DNA from: an uncultured Rhodospirillales bacterium
GTDB lineage: Bacteria; Pseudomonadota; Alphaproteobacteria; ATCC43930; CGMCC-115725
Length of the DNA: 6,794 bases
Direction of reading: 5' to 3'
NCBI GenBank assembly: GCA_903897565.1
Contig: CAIUCF010000827.1
Span: forward strand, 1-6,794
Shown: positions 1-6,074 of the stretch, piece after piece
Position numbering within the stretch: position 1 is the first letter of the stretch
Layout: each line of letters begins with the position of its first letter
Made by a program: the position numbers and the translations under genes
Notes under the pieces: generated by a model
The model's database searches: none
What the model saw: only the letters and a program-made list of their open reading frames with translations
What the model was told of the DNA's origin: nothing

Positions 1-689
1 GTTGCCTGGCGCGCGAGGGTTATCGCCTGATCTATGCGTCCTCCGGAACCGAGGCCCTGGAAATCGCTGCGGCCGAGCGACCCGACGTGATTACGCTCGA
101 CGTCATGATGCCCCAGGTCGATGGCTGGTCGGTCCTGATCACCCTGAAAGCGGATCCCGAGCTTGCCAAGATCCCGGTCGTCCTCGTCAGCCATATCAGT
201 GATCGCAGCGTCGGCATCGGCCTTGGCGCCGCGGCGTTCCTGACCAAACCCGTGGATCGCACGCAACTCGCCTCGGTCATTCGCGAACAATGCGGCGATC
301 ACGCGATTCGCTCCGTGCTCGTCGTGGACGACGACGACGACGCCGTCGACATGACTCAGCAGACCTTGGAGCGGCTCGGTTACCCGATGGCTCACGCCGC
401 GAATGGCTTCCTTGCGCTGGAATGGCTTGCCGCGAACCCGGCGCCGCTCATAATTCTGCTGGATCTCCTGATGCCGGAGATGGATGGGTTTCAGTTTCTC
501 GACCGGGTCAGGCAGCACCCGGAATGGCGGGATATCCCCGTCATCGTGCTGACGGCGAAGTCGCTCACCGAAGCGGAACTGAAACGCTTCTCGGAGACGG
601 TCGAGCAGGTCATCGCAAAGGGCGCGGGAACCTATACCGAACTGGCGGACGCCGTCCGCAAGGTACTGGAAACGCCGATGCCGGCCTAA
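1..689 (+). CDS. Tandem receiver-domain protein, C-terminal part (probable hybrid sensor histidine kinase), 5' truncated
   Basis: The reading frame is open from base 3 at the left edge to a TAA at 687-689, so the true start lies outside the window. Two response-regulator receiver (REC) domains are visible. The first is cut at its N-terminus; its phosphoacceptor is the Asp of LDVMMP (codon 99-101) and its conserved Lys is in FLTKPVD. The second starts at VLVVDDDDD (acidic pocket), has its phosphoacceptor Asp in LLDLLMPEMDG (codon 462-464), the conserved Thr in VLTAK, and a Lys in VIAKGAGTY in place of the usual KP motif. Tandem C-terminal RECs with this first-domain signature are typical of hybrid histidine kinases, which pass phosphate within a phosphorelay; the kinase core itself is not in the window, so a multi-receiver regulator remains possible. 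A single-domain receiver gene follows 51 nt downstream on the same strand and is probably co-transcribed. Confidence 0.85.
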   Translation, partial: CLAREGYRLIYASSGTEALEIAAAERPDVITLDVMMPQVDGWSVLITLKADPELAKIPVVLVSHISDRSVGIGLGAAAFLTKPVDRTQLASVIREQCGDHAIRSVLVVDDDDDAVDMTQQTLERLGYPMAHAANGFLALEWLAANPAPLIILLDLLMPEMDGFQFLDRVRQHPEWRDIPVIVLTAKSLTEAELKRFSETVEQVIAKGAGTYTELADAVRKVLETPMPA

Positions 690-727
690 GTCGACATTGA
701 TCGATGCCGACACGCCGCGCGAAAAGA

Positions 728-733
728 CGAGGG
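728..733 (+). promoter_or_regulatory. Ribosome binding site supporting a TTG start
   Basis: GAGGGA sits 7 nt before TTG at 741. There is no ATG or GTG at the N-terminal edge of the receiver fold that follows, and the residues right after the TTG (AKILLVEDN) are the expected first beta strand and acidic pocket, so this site fixes the start. Confidence 0.6.
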
Positions 734-740
734 ACCTGAA

Positions 741-1106
741 TTGGCGAAGATTCTGCTGGTGGAAGACAACGAGATGAATCGTGACATGCTGTCGCGACGT
801 CTCGCGCGCAACGGCCATACGGTGGTGATCGCGGTCGACGGCGGCGAGGCCGTCGCCATGGCGGTCTCCGAGGCCCCTGACCTGATCCTGATGGATATCA
901 GCCTGCCCGTGATCGACGGCTGGGAGGCGACGCGGCAAGTGCGCGCCAATCCTGCGACCGCCATGCTGCCGATTATCGCGCTGACCGCGCATGCGATGGC
1001 CGGCGAGCGCGAAAAGGCCCTCGAAGTCGGCTGCAATGATTTCGAGACCAAGCCGGTCGATCTGCCGAAGCTGCTCGAGAAGATCAACGCCTTGCTGGGC
1101 GCGTAG
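741..1106 (+). CDS. Single-domain CheY-like response regulator
   Basis: This 121-residue protein is a receiver domain and nothing else, the size of CheY, Spo0F or DivK. All key residues are present: acidic pocket E8/D9, phosphoacceptor D52 in LILMDISLP, T82 in ALTAH, and K104 in ETKPVD. It has no output domain, so it must act by shuttling phosphate or by protein contact. The pattern (LVEDNEMNRDM near the N-terminus, LMDISLP, DGWEATR) resembles the DivK-like receivers common in alphaproteobacteria, but I would not assign the DivK cell-cycle role from this. The start is a TTG with a good Shine-Dalgarno. It lies 51 nt behind the tandem-receiver gene, so it is a likely phosphorelay partner of that protein, and its stop codon is 10 nt from the stop of the convergent PP2C gene. 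Confidence 0.93.
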   Translation: MAKILLVEDNEMNRDMLSRRLARNGHTVVIAVDGGEAVAMAVSEAPDLILMDISLPVIDGWEATRQVRANPATAMLPIIALTAHAMAGEREKALEVGCNDFETKPVDLPKLLEKINALLGA

Positions 1107-1116
1107 CCCCGACCAC

Positions 1117-2295
1117 TCAGCTAGTCAACCGCAGCACCAGCGCGGTGACATCGTCGGCCTGCGGGGTGCCGCCGCTGAACGCCATCACCCGGTCAACCAA
1201 TGCGGACAGGAAGACATCCGGCGGAATATTGCCCAATTCCCGAAAGTCTTCTTCAAGCCGCTCCAGCGAGTAATACGCCCCATCGGCGTCTTCCATTTCG
1301 GGAAACCCGTCGCTGATGACGATCAGTCCCTCGCCCGGCGCGAGGTCGAGCTCGAATTCGGTATGGCGGACGAAATCGATCACGCCCATCGGCGGCCCGG
1401 AGGTGCGCTCGACGATCGTTACCGAGCCGTCGCTGCCCAGCACATAGGGATGGACATGGCCGGCATTCACATAGGTGAGCTTGCCGCTGCCCAGATCGAG
1501 CAGCCCATAGAACAAGGTCACGAACATCGTGCCGGGGTTGTTCTTGCACAGCTCCTCGTTGATCACCGTCACGATCGCAGCGGGATTCGGCACCGTTCCG
1601 GTAATTGCGACGTGCTGCAGGGTCGCGGCGCGCAGCAGGCTGCGGGTCCGCGCCATGAACAGCGCCGCCGGCACGCCCTTGCCCGAGACGTCGCCCAGCG
1701 CCACGCAGAGCACGCCCGGCGCGGCCTCGAAGGCGTCGTAGAGATCACCGCCGACTTCGCGGGCCGGGTGCATGGTCGCGTGGACCGATACCGGCATGCC
1801 GTTCACCGGGAACGGGAATTCATGCGTCACCATCTGCAGCTGCTGGCGCCGCGCTTCCGCGAGTTCGCGGTCCATCCGCTCCATATGCGCGAGGCTCTCG
1901 GCGCGCAGGATCATCTTGTCGACGACCGAGCCCAGCCGGGCCTGCAGCAGCACCGGATTGAACGGTTTCGGGAGATAATCCTCGGCGCCGAGCTCGATGC
2001 ACTTCACGACGGTCTCGATCTCGGTCGCGGCCGAGATCATGATCACCGCGGTGCGCTCGAGCCGCTTGTCGGCACGCATCCGGGTCAGGACGTCGACCCC
2101 GTTCATCCGCGGCATCATGACGTCAAGCAAGACGACGTCGAAGACACCGTCCGCGAGCAATTCGAGGGCTTCGACACCGTCGGCGGCCTGGGTCATGTCG
2201 GTATAGCCGAGCCGCCGCAATCGCCGCGTCAGCAGATCGCGATTCTCGGGATTGTCGTCGACGACGAGGAGTTTGGCTTCAGCGCGGCTTTTCAC
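1117..2295 (-). CDS. Response regulator with PP2C (SpoIIE/RsbU-type) serine phosphatase output domain
   Basis: This 392-residue cytoplasmic protein has an N-terminal receiver domain (about 8-125), a charged linker likely to form a coiled coil (about 130-158), and a PP2C/SpoIIE domain (about 165-390). Receiver residues are D13/D14, phosphoacceptor D58 in LLDVMMP, S88 and K110 in LPKPF. The phosphatase metal-binding motifs are all visible: EVGGDLYD (180-187), GDVSGKG (201-207), NAGH (277-280), SDG (328-330) and DDVT (381-384). Members of this family dephosphorylate a phosphoserine on a STAS-domain anti-sigma antagonist when the receiver is phosphorylated, and so control a sigma factor or another output. 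The start is GTG at 2295, with AGAAGGG on the minus strand at 2302-2308, 6 nt before it. The convergent signalling genes suggest a shared pathway; the protein's target is not in the window. Confidence 0.95.
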   Translation of the reverse strand: MKSRAEAKLLVVDDNPENRDLLTRRLRRLGYTDMTQAADGVEALELLADGVFDVVLLDVMMPRMNGVDVLTRMRADKRLERTAVIMISAATEIETVVKCIELGAEDYLPKPFNPVLLQARLGSVVDKMILRAESLAHMERMDRELAEARRQQLQMVTHEFPFPVNGMPVSVHATMHPAREVGGDLYDAFEAAPGVLCVALGDVSGKGVPAALFMARTRSLLRAATLQHVAITGTVPNPAAIVTVINEELCKNNPGTMFVTLFYGLLDLGSGKLTYVNAGHVHPYVLGSDGSVTIVERTSGPPMGVIDFVRHTEFELDLAPGEGLIVISDGFPEMEDADGAYYSLERLEEDFRELGNIPPDVFLSALVDRVMAFSGGTPQADDVTALVLRLTS

Positions 2296-2308
2296 CGGGG
2301 ACCCTTCT

Positions 2309-2341
2309 GACGCAGATATTACGGGCGAAGGAGACGCAGAT
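2309..2341. repeat. 9-bp direct repeat GACGCAGAT, two copies 24 bp apart
   Basis: GACGCAGAT occurs at 2309-2317 and again at 2333-2341, directly upstream of the Shine-Dalgarno of the PP2C gene (on the coding strand it reads ATCTGCGTC). The 24-bp period is slightly more than two helical turns, which would suit an operator for a dimeric regulator. It could equally be chance; no binding protein is suggested by the sequence. Confidence 0.35.
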
Positions 2342-2439
2342 CGACACGTCGGATCGCCTTGATAAAGCGGCCTTGGACGATATTAGGATTTTGTGACGGA
2401 TTTGGGTCGCTTTGCCAATCATTGTCCGCGTCGAACCCT

Positions 2440-2463
2440 CCCGCGCCGCTTCAAGCGGGCGGG
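2440..2463 (-). terminator. GC-rich hairpin downstream of glsA, possible terminator without a U tract
   Basis: The left arm CCCGC-G-CCGCT (2440-2450) pairs with AGCGG-GCGGG (2454-2463), giving ten base pairs with one bulged G at 2445 and a three-base loop. It begins 37 nt past the glsA stop codon. No run of T follows on the minus strand, so it is not a canonical intrinsic terminator; it may stabilise the 3' end of the glsA message or assist termination. Confidence 0.35.
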
Positions 2464-2499
2464 TCCGCGGCCCGGGGATCACGGCCAAACGGCCTTCGA

Positions 2500-3528
2500 C
2501 TAGTTGAAATCCCCCATCCCCCGCAGGAAATTCGATCCGGAATTCGTGCTGTCGAACGCATGGAGCCCGAGTTCCTCGGCGAGTCCGATACAGCACAGCT
2601 TGCCGCGGACGGAATTGCCGGCGGGATCGAGTCGCGGCGACAACACACCGATCCCGAGCTGGCGATTGACCACGCCCATGATGCCGCCGCCGACGCCGCT
2701 TTTGGCCGGCAGCCCGACCTGGCACGCCCAATCGCCGGCACCGTCATACATGCCGCAGGTGAACATGACCGAGAGCGTCTCGCGCACGGTCTCCATGCCG
2801 AACACCTCGCGCCGCGTCAGGGGATTGGCGCCGATATTAGCCAGGGTCGCGCCCATCACCGCGAGATCGGTCGCGGTCACGAGCACCGAGCACTGGCGGA
2901 AATAGAGGTCGAGCACCTCGTCGACCGGTACGGTGAAGACCTCGGCCGCGCGCAGCAGATGGCCGATGGCCCGGTTGCGATGGCCGGTGTCGCGCTCGGA
3001 TTCGAATACGTTCTGGTCGACCCTCAATTCGCGGCCGGCGGCCTCGCTCATCCGCACCAGAACCTGCTCGAAGGCGCTCGGCCCGAGATTCTCCCGCAAG
3101 CGACCGGCAATCGCGATCGCGCCGGCGTTGACCATCGGGTTGAAGGGCCGGTTGGTCCTGGGGTCGAGGGTGATCGAATTGAAGGGGTCGCCGCTCGGCT
3201 GCACGCCGACCGCCCGATAGGTCTCGGCGCGGCCGACCAGATCGAGCAGGATGGCGAGGGTCAAGGCCTTGGAAACCGACTGGATCGTGAATTCATTGGC
3301 GGCATCCCCGGCGGTAATGAGCTCGCCGGTCTCCAGCGCCACCGCAATTCCGAACTGATCGGGGTCGACCTTGCCCAGTTCCGGAATATAATCTGCTACT
3401 GCACCCTCATCATTGCCTAATTGTTGTTCATAGAGTCGCGCGACGATACTCTGGATCATCACGCTTGCCGCCGACTCCCCATAGGAAGCGACCACGCCCT
3501 GCACGAGGCTGGAAAGCTCGACTGTCAT
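2500..3528 (-). CDS. glsA: Glutaminase (serine-dependent beta-lactamase-like fold)
   Basis: This enzyme hydrolyses L-glutamine to L-glutamate and ammonia in the cytoplasm. Numbered from the ATG at 3528 (342 residues), the active-site residues known for the GlsA family are all present: S84 and K87 in QSVSK, N134 in NAGA, E178 and N185 in SERDTGHRN, Y209 in LYFRQC, Y261 in GMYDGAG and V279 in LPAKSGVGGG. Their spacings agree with those I recall for E. coli GlsA2, apart from one residue between S84 and N134. The protein is about 30 residues longer than the usual 310; the surplus is at the N-terminus and in a C-terminal tail rich in Ser, Asn and Gly. The frame extends upstream to a TTG at 3624, which would add 32 residues unlike the family, so I prefer the ATG, although no strong Shine-Dalgarno precedes it. 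It lies 136 nt downstream of the LysR gene on the same strand. Confidence 0.95.
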   Translation of the reverse strand: MTVELSSLVQGVVASYGESAASVMIQSIVARLYEQQLGNDEGAVADYIPELGKVDPDQFGIAVALETGELITAGDAANEFTIQSVSKALTLAILLDLVGRAETYRAVGVQPSGDPFNSITLDPRTNRPFNPMVNAGAIAIAGRLRENLGPSAFEQVLVRMSEAAGRELRVDQNVFESERDTGHRNRAIGHLLRAAEVFTVPVDEVLDLYFRQCSVLVTATDLAVMGATLANIGANPLTRREVFGMETVRETLSVMFTCGMYDGAGDWACQVGLPAKSGVGGGIMGVVNRQLGIGVLSPRLDPAGNSVRGKLCCIGLAEELGLHAFDSTNSGSNFLRGMGDFN

Positions 3529-3664
3529 ATTTCTGTCGTGTTCGCCATGCAGGAGATGGACGGCGTGACCCTGAGGGGGCCGTGATTTTTCGTTGAGACC
3601 ATGTGTCGAGCGTCTCCCCTGCAACTATCCGATTACCGAAGGTGAGAGCAATATTCGGGCCAGC

Positions 3665-4603
3665 TCACGTCGCGGGTTCGGGCGTCCGGGTCGCGAGCAC
3701 CGATCGCCAGAATCGATCGAGCGTGGCCTGACCCCCGTCGCGGCGCCGCACGACCAGCAGATCGACGATGATTTCCCATCCGGCAACCCGCCGTTTGACC
3801 ATGTCGTCTGCCGGCAGGTCCGCGGGAACCGGGAACCAGCCGAGATCGATAACCGGAAGCCGCCGCACCGCGCCGTAGCGAATGAGGCCGACGGCATCGC
3901 CCTCGGGGACACGGAGCGGCACGGCGCCGGCCGTGTGGAGGAGGCGCGCCATGCGTTCGGTCAGGCCGATGCCATGCGCGCGGGAGATCGTCCCAATCTG
4001 ATGCCCAGCGAGCAATTCGCGCGGGATCGGATCGAGACCCGCCCAAGGATGTTCCGCCGGCACCAGCAGGCCGACAATCCGATCGCCATAGGCTAGCCGC
4101 TCGGCGCCCTCCATCGGCCCATCATCCTCGACCGCCGAAGCCTCGCCGTCGGGGCGCGCCGCCAGGGTAACGGCGACGTCGATGGCATGCTCGCGCAGGC
4201 CCTGAAACAGCTGCGCGTGTTGCCCCCCCACGACGTTGAGCGGTATCTCCGGGTATTGCCGGATGAAATTCTCGATCAGGTGCAGTCGCTCGGGAATCTG
4301 CGCAGTGAAATGCGCGACGCCGATCCGCAGCGGGTTGGTGCGGATGTCGCGGGCGGCGCGATTGAGGAACTCGGTTTCGAGGATGATGCGGCGGGCATTG
4401 CCGAGAAACAGCGCGCCCTGCGCGGTCAAGGTCACCCGCCTGCTGGTGCGCGCGAAGAGGGCGAAGCCGAGCCGGCGCTCGAGTTCGCGGATCTGCGCCG
4501 AGAGTGCCGGCTGTGAGACGTTGAGCGCGGCCGCCGCTGCCCGGAACGAGCCCTTTTCGGCGATCGCGACGAAGTAACGATAGGGTCGCGCCTCGAGGTC
4601 CAT
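3665..4603 (-). CDS. LysR-family transcriptional regulator
   Basis: This 312-residue protein has the normal LysR length and layout. The N-terminal winged helix-turn-helix is at about 6-64, with the signature FVAIAEKGSFRAAA, the recognition helix VSQPALSAQIRELE and the wing LFARTSRRVTLTAQG. A linker helix (about 65-88) leads to an effector-binding domain of periplasmic-binding-protein type beginning at about 91 (PLRIGVAHF). The start is the ATG at 4603 because GAGGAG lies 7 nt upstream; a TTG at 4633 would add ten residues, lacks such a site and would overlap the operator. It is divergent from the acyl-CoA dehydrogenase gene, the classic arrangement for a LysR protein controlling its neighbour and itself. 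The ligand cannot be read from the sequence; an acyl-CoA or related intermediate is an inference from the neighbour. It might also affect glsA by read-through. Confidence 0.95.
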   Translation of the reverse strand: MDLEARPYRYFVAIAEKGSFRAAAAALNVSQPALSAQIRELERRLGFALFARTSRRVTLTAQGALFLGNARRIILETEFLNRAARDIRTNPLRIGVAHFTAQIPERLHLIENFIRQYPEIPLNVVGGQHAQLFQGLREHAIDVAVTLAARPDGEASAVEDDGPMEGAERLAYGDRIVGLLVPAEHPWAGLDPIPRELLAGHQIGTISRAHGIGLTERMARLLHTAGAVPLRVPEGDAVGLIRYGAVRRLPVIDLGWFPVPADLPADDMVKRRVAGWEIIVDLLVVRRRDGGQATLDRFWRSVLATRTPEPAT

Positions 4604-4610
4604 CGTCGAT

Positions 4611-4616
4611 CTCCTC
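4611..4616 (-). promoter_or_regulatory. Ribosome binding site of the LysR gene
   Basis: On the minus strand this reads GAGGAG, 7 nt before the ATG at 4603. It decides between that ATG and the upstream in-frame TTG at 4633. Confidence 0.7.
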
Positions 4617-4621
4617 GTGCC

Positions 4622-4644
4622 ATTGATAATCAATCTCGATCAAT
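4622..4644. promoter_or_regulatory. Predicted LysR-type operator, ATTGAT-N11-ATCAAT
   Basis: The perfect 6-bp arms ATTGAT (4622-4627) and ATCAAT (4639-4644) are separated by exactly 11 bp, which satisfies the T-N11-A consensus of LysR-family sites. A third half-site, ATCAAT at 4629-4634, lies inside, one helical turn (10 bp) before the last. The site is 18 bp upstream of the LysR start codon and is centred about 64 bp before the predicted start of the dehydrogenase transcript, where LysR recognition sites normally sit. Binding by the adjacent LysR protein is inferred. Confidence 0.7.
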
Positions 4645-4648
4645 AGCG

Positions 4649-4664
4649 TAAGAATCGGATCTTA
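4649..4664. promoter_or_regulatory. Second dyad, possible LysR activation site
   Basis: TAAGA (4649-4653) and TCTTA (4660-4664) form an inverted repeat with a 6-bp spacer. Its centre is about 23 bp (two helical turns) from the centre of the upstream operator and it abuts the predicted -35 box, the usual place of the weaker activation site to which LysR tetramers also bind. The sequence differs from the upstream half-sites, so it may belong to another regulator or be incidental. Confidence 0.35.
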
Positions 4665-4690
4665 GACACCGCCTCGCGCGTCGCTATCCT
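4663..4690 (+). promoter_or_regulatory. Predicted sigma-70-type promoter of the acyl-CoA dehydrogenase gene
   Basis: TAGACA (4663-4668) matches the -35 consensus at five of six bases. After 16 bp, TATCCT (4685-4690) matches the -10 consensus at four of six. The predicted transcript would start near 4697 and have a leader of about 36 nt before the ATG. The short spacer and weak -10 would suit a promoter that needs an activator. Confidence 0.45.
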
Positions 4691-4732
4691 CGACACAGCC
4701 GAAGAACGCGCCGAAGCACGGCCAGGGAGAAC

Positions 4733-5995
4733 ATGATGTGGAGTTTCGCAACCGATCCCGAGTTCCAGAAGGAGATCGACTGGATCGACAATTTCACCCG
4801 CGAGAAAATCGAGCCGCTCGACTTCATCCTCGGGAGTCCCTGGGACATTACTGATCCGGAATTCGTCCGCCTGGTCCGGCCCCTGCAGGCCGAGGTCAAG
4901 GCGCGCGGCTTGTGGGGCTGCCATCTCGGGCCCGAACTCGGCGGCAAGGGCTACGGCCAGGTCAAGCTGGCATTGATGAACGAGCAGTTTGGTCGCGCCC
5001 GCTTCGGCCCCATCGTCTTCGGCGCCCAGGCCCCCGATACCGGCAACAGCGAGATCCTGGCCCATTACGGCACGGCCGAGCAGAAGAAGCTCTATCTCGA
5101 GCCGCTGCTCGCCAATGAGATCGTCTCTTGCTTCTCGATCACCGAGCCCCATGGCGGCGCCGATCCGCTGGTGTTCAAGACATCGGCGAAGCAGGAAGGC
5201 AATGGCTGGGTGATCAATGGCGAGAAGTGGTTCGCCTCGAATGCCCGCTACGCCACCTTCTACATCATGATGGCGGTGACCGACCCCGACGCGGCACCCT
5301 ATCGCCGCATGTCGATGTTCATCGTCCCCGCCGACACGCCGGGTATCGAGATCGTGCGCAATTACGGCGTGGCGGGCGAGGTCGGCGAGACCCATGCCCA
5401 TGTCCGCTGGACCAATGTCCGGGTGCCGCCGGAGAACATGCTCGGCGAGCGCGGCGACGCCTTCATCGTCGCCCAGACCAGGCTGAGCGGCGGCCGCATG
5501 CACCACGCCATGCGGACATTGGCGCTGGCGACCCGCGCCTTCGAGATGATGTGCGAGCGCGCCGTCTCGCGCACGACCAAGGGCGAGCTGCTGGCCAAGA
5601 AGCAGATGGTGCAGGAGAAGATCGCCGATAGCTGGATCGAGTTGCGCCAGTTCCGTCTGCTGATCCTGGAGACCGCCTGGCTCGCCGATCAGAGCAAGGA
5701 CTGGAAGGCGGTGCGCAAGAACGTCTCGGCGGTCAAGGCGATCATGCCGAAGATCCTCAACGACATCTCTTCGCGGGCATTGCATCTGCACGGCTCGCTC
5801 GGCCTGTCCGACGACATGCCCTTCGTCGACTGGCTGATCAACTCGTTCCATGTCGGCCTCGCCGACGGCCCGACCGAAGTTCACAAGGTCACGGTGGCGA
5901 AGGAGATCTTGAAGACCGTCAAACCCTGCACCACGCTGTTCCCGGATTACGGCAATGCCAAGCGGCGGGAACGGGCACGAGCGCAGTATCTCTGA
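4733..5995 (+). CDS. Acyl-CoA dehydrogenase, ACAD10/11-like
   Basis: This 420-residue flavoprotein would oxidise an acyl-CoA to the 2-enoyl-CoA and pass electrons to ETF. The family layout is complete: an N-terminal helical domain (about 1-125), a middle beta domain with the FAD-contact motif CFSITEPHGGADP (133-145) and WFASNARYA (166-174), and a C-terminal helical domain with GGRMHHAMR (253-261), HGSLGLSDD (353-361) and LADGPTEVHK (376-385). The last motif and the overall sequence are typical of the ACAD10/11-like branch. There D378 aligns with the catalytic Glu of medium-chain enzymes, so Asp is probably the base. AGGGAGA at 4724-4730 precedes two adjacent ATGs (4733 and 4736); the second has better spacing, so the protein may be one residue shorter. 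It is divergent from the LysR gene and probably co-transcribed with the SDR gene downstream. Substrate unknown. Confidence 0.95.
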   Translation: MMWSFATDPEFQKEIDWIDNFTREKIEPLDFILGSPWDITDPEFVRLVRPLQAEVKARGLWGCHLGPELGGKGYGQVKLALMNEQFGRARFGPIVFGAQAPDTGNSEILAHYGTAEQKKLYLEPLLANEIVSCFSITEPHGGADPLVFKTSAKQEGNGWVINGEKWFASNARYATFYIMMAVTDPDAAPYRRMSMFIVPADTPGIEIVRNYGVAGEVGETHAHVRWTNVRVPPENMLGERGDAFIVAQTRLSGGRMHHAMRTLALATRAFEMMCERAVSRTTKGELLAKKQMVQEKIADSWIELRQFRLLILETAWLADQSKDWKAVRKNVSAVKAIMPKILNDISSRALHLHGSLGLSDDMPFVDWLINSFHVGLADGPTEVHKVTVAKEILKTVKPCTTLFPDYGNAKRRERARAQYL

Positions 5996-6022
5996 CTCTT
6001 AACCCTAAAACCTGCAGCACGA

Positions 6023-6056
6023 GCGGGACTCCCCCGGCGCCAAGAGGGGAGCCCGC
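6023..6056 (+). promoter_or_regulatory. Strong intergenic hairpin before the SDR gene
   Basis: GCGGG-A-CTCCCC (6023-6034) pairs with GGGGAG-CCCGC (6046-6056), giving 11 base pairs with one bulged A at 6028 and an 11-base loop that contains the palindrome GGCGCC. It lies between the dehydrogenase stop (5995) and the SDR start. It is not followed by a T run, so it is unlikely to be a full terminator; it may protect the upstream message, act as a processing site or lower SDR expression. It ends only 3 nt before the SDR Shine-Dalgarno. Confidence 0.55.
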
Positions 6057-6059
6057 ACC

Positions 6060-6066
6060 GGGAGGA
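6060..6066 (+). promoter_or_regulatory. Ribosome binding site of the SDR gene
   Basis: GGGAGGA lies 8 nt before the ATG at 6075. An in-frame ATG at 6066 overlaps the site itself and so cannot use it, which settles the start at 6075. Confidence 0.7.
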
Positions 6067-6074
6067 TGAGCCCC

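Larger units (their letters stand above)
2296..2499. other. 204-nt intergenic region between glsA and the PP2C regulator
   Basis: Both flanking genes are on the minus strand, so this stretch is the 3' flank of glsA and the 5' flank of the PP2C gene. It is less GC-rich at 2380-2430 than its neighbours, as expected of a promoter region, but I cannot point to a convincing -35/-10 pair. It holds the hairpin at 2440-2463 and a 9-bp direct repeat close to the PP2C start. No small ORF with a credible start and ribosome binding site was found. Confidence 0.5.

Noticed and set aside
691..710. Short imperfect hairpin between the tandem-receiver gene and the single receiver gene
   Set aside because: Two 3-bp stems separated by a mismatch; too weak to be a terminator or regulator.
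991..2310. Plus-strand 439-codon open frame opposite the PP2C regulator
   Set aside because: It is an antisense shadow caused by high GC at third codon positions: its product is Arg/His/Gln-rich without a recognisable domain, while the minus strand encodes a complete REC-PP2C protein.
2472..2494. GGCC-rich repeat (ACGGCC twice) just after the glsA stop as a terminator
   Set aside because: The stem is only the 4-bp self-complementary GGCC and there is no T tract; expected by chance in GC-rich DNA.
2359..3420. Plus-strand 353-codon open frame opposite glsA
   Set aside because: The translation has no recognisable fold and the opposite strand carries every glutaminase active-site residue.
3640..3667. 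GTGAG/CTCAC inverted repeat near the LysR stop codon as a terminator
   Set aside because: Only 5 bp of stem with a loop of about 15 bases, overlapping the stop codon and with no T run.
4640..5884. Minus-strand 414-codon open frame opposite the acyl-CoA dehydrogenase
   Set aside because: Low-complexity Asp/His/Leu-rich translation with no family features; it lies antisense to a fully recognisable dehydrogenase.
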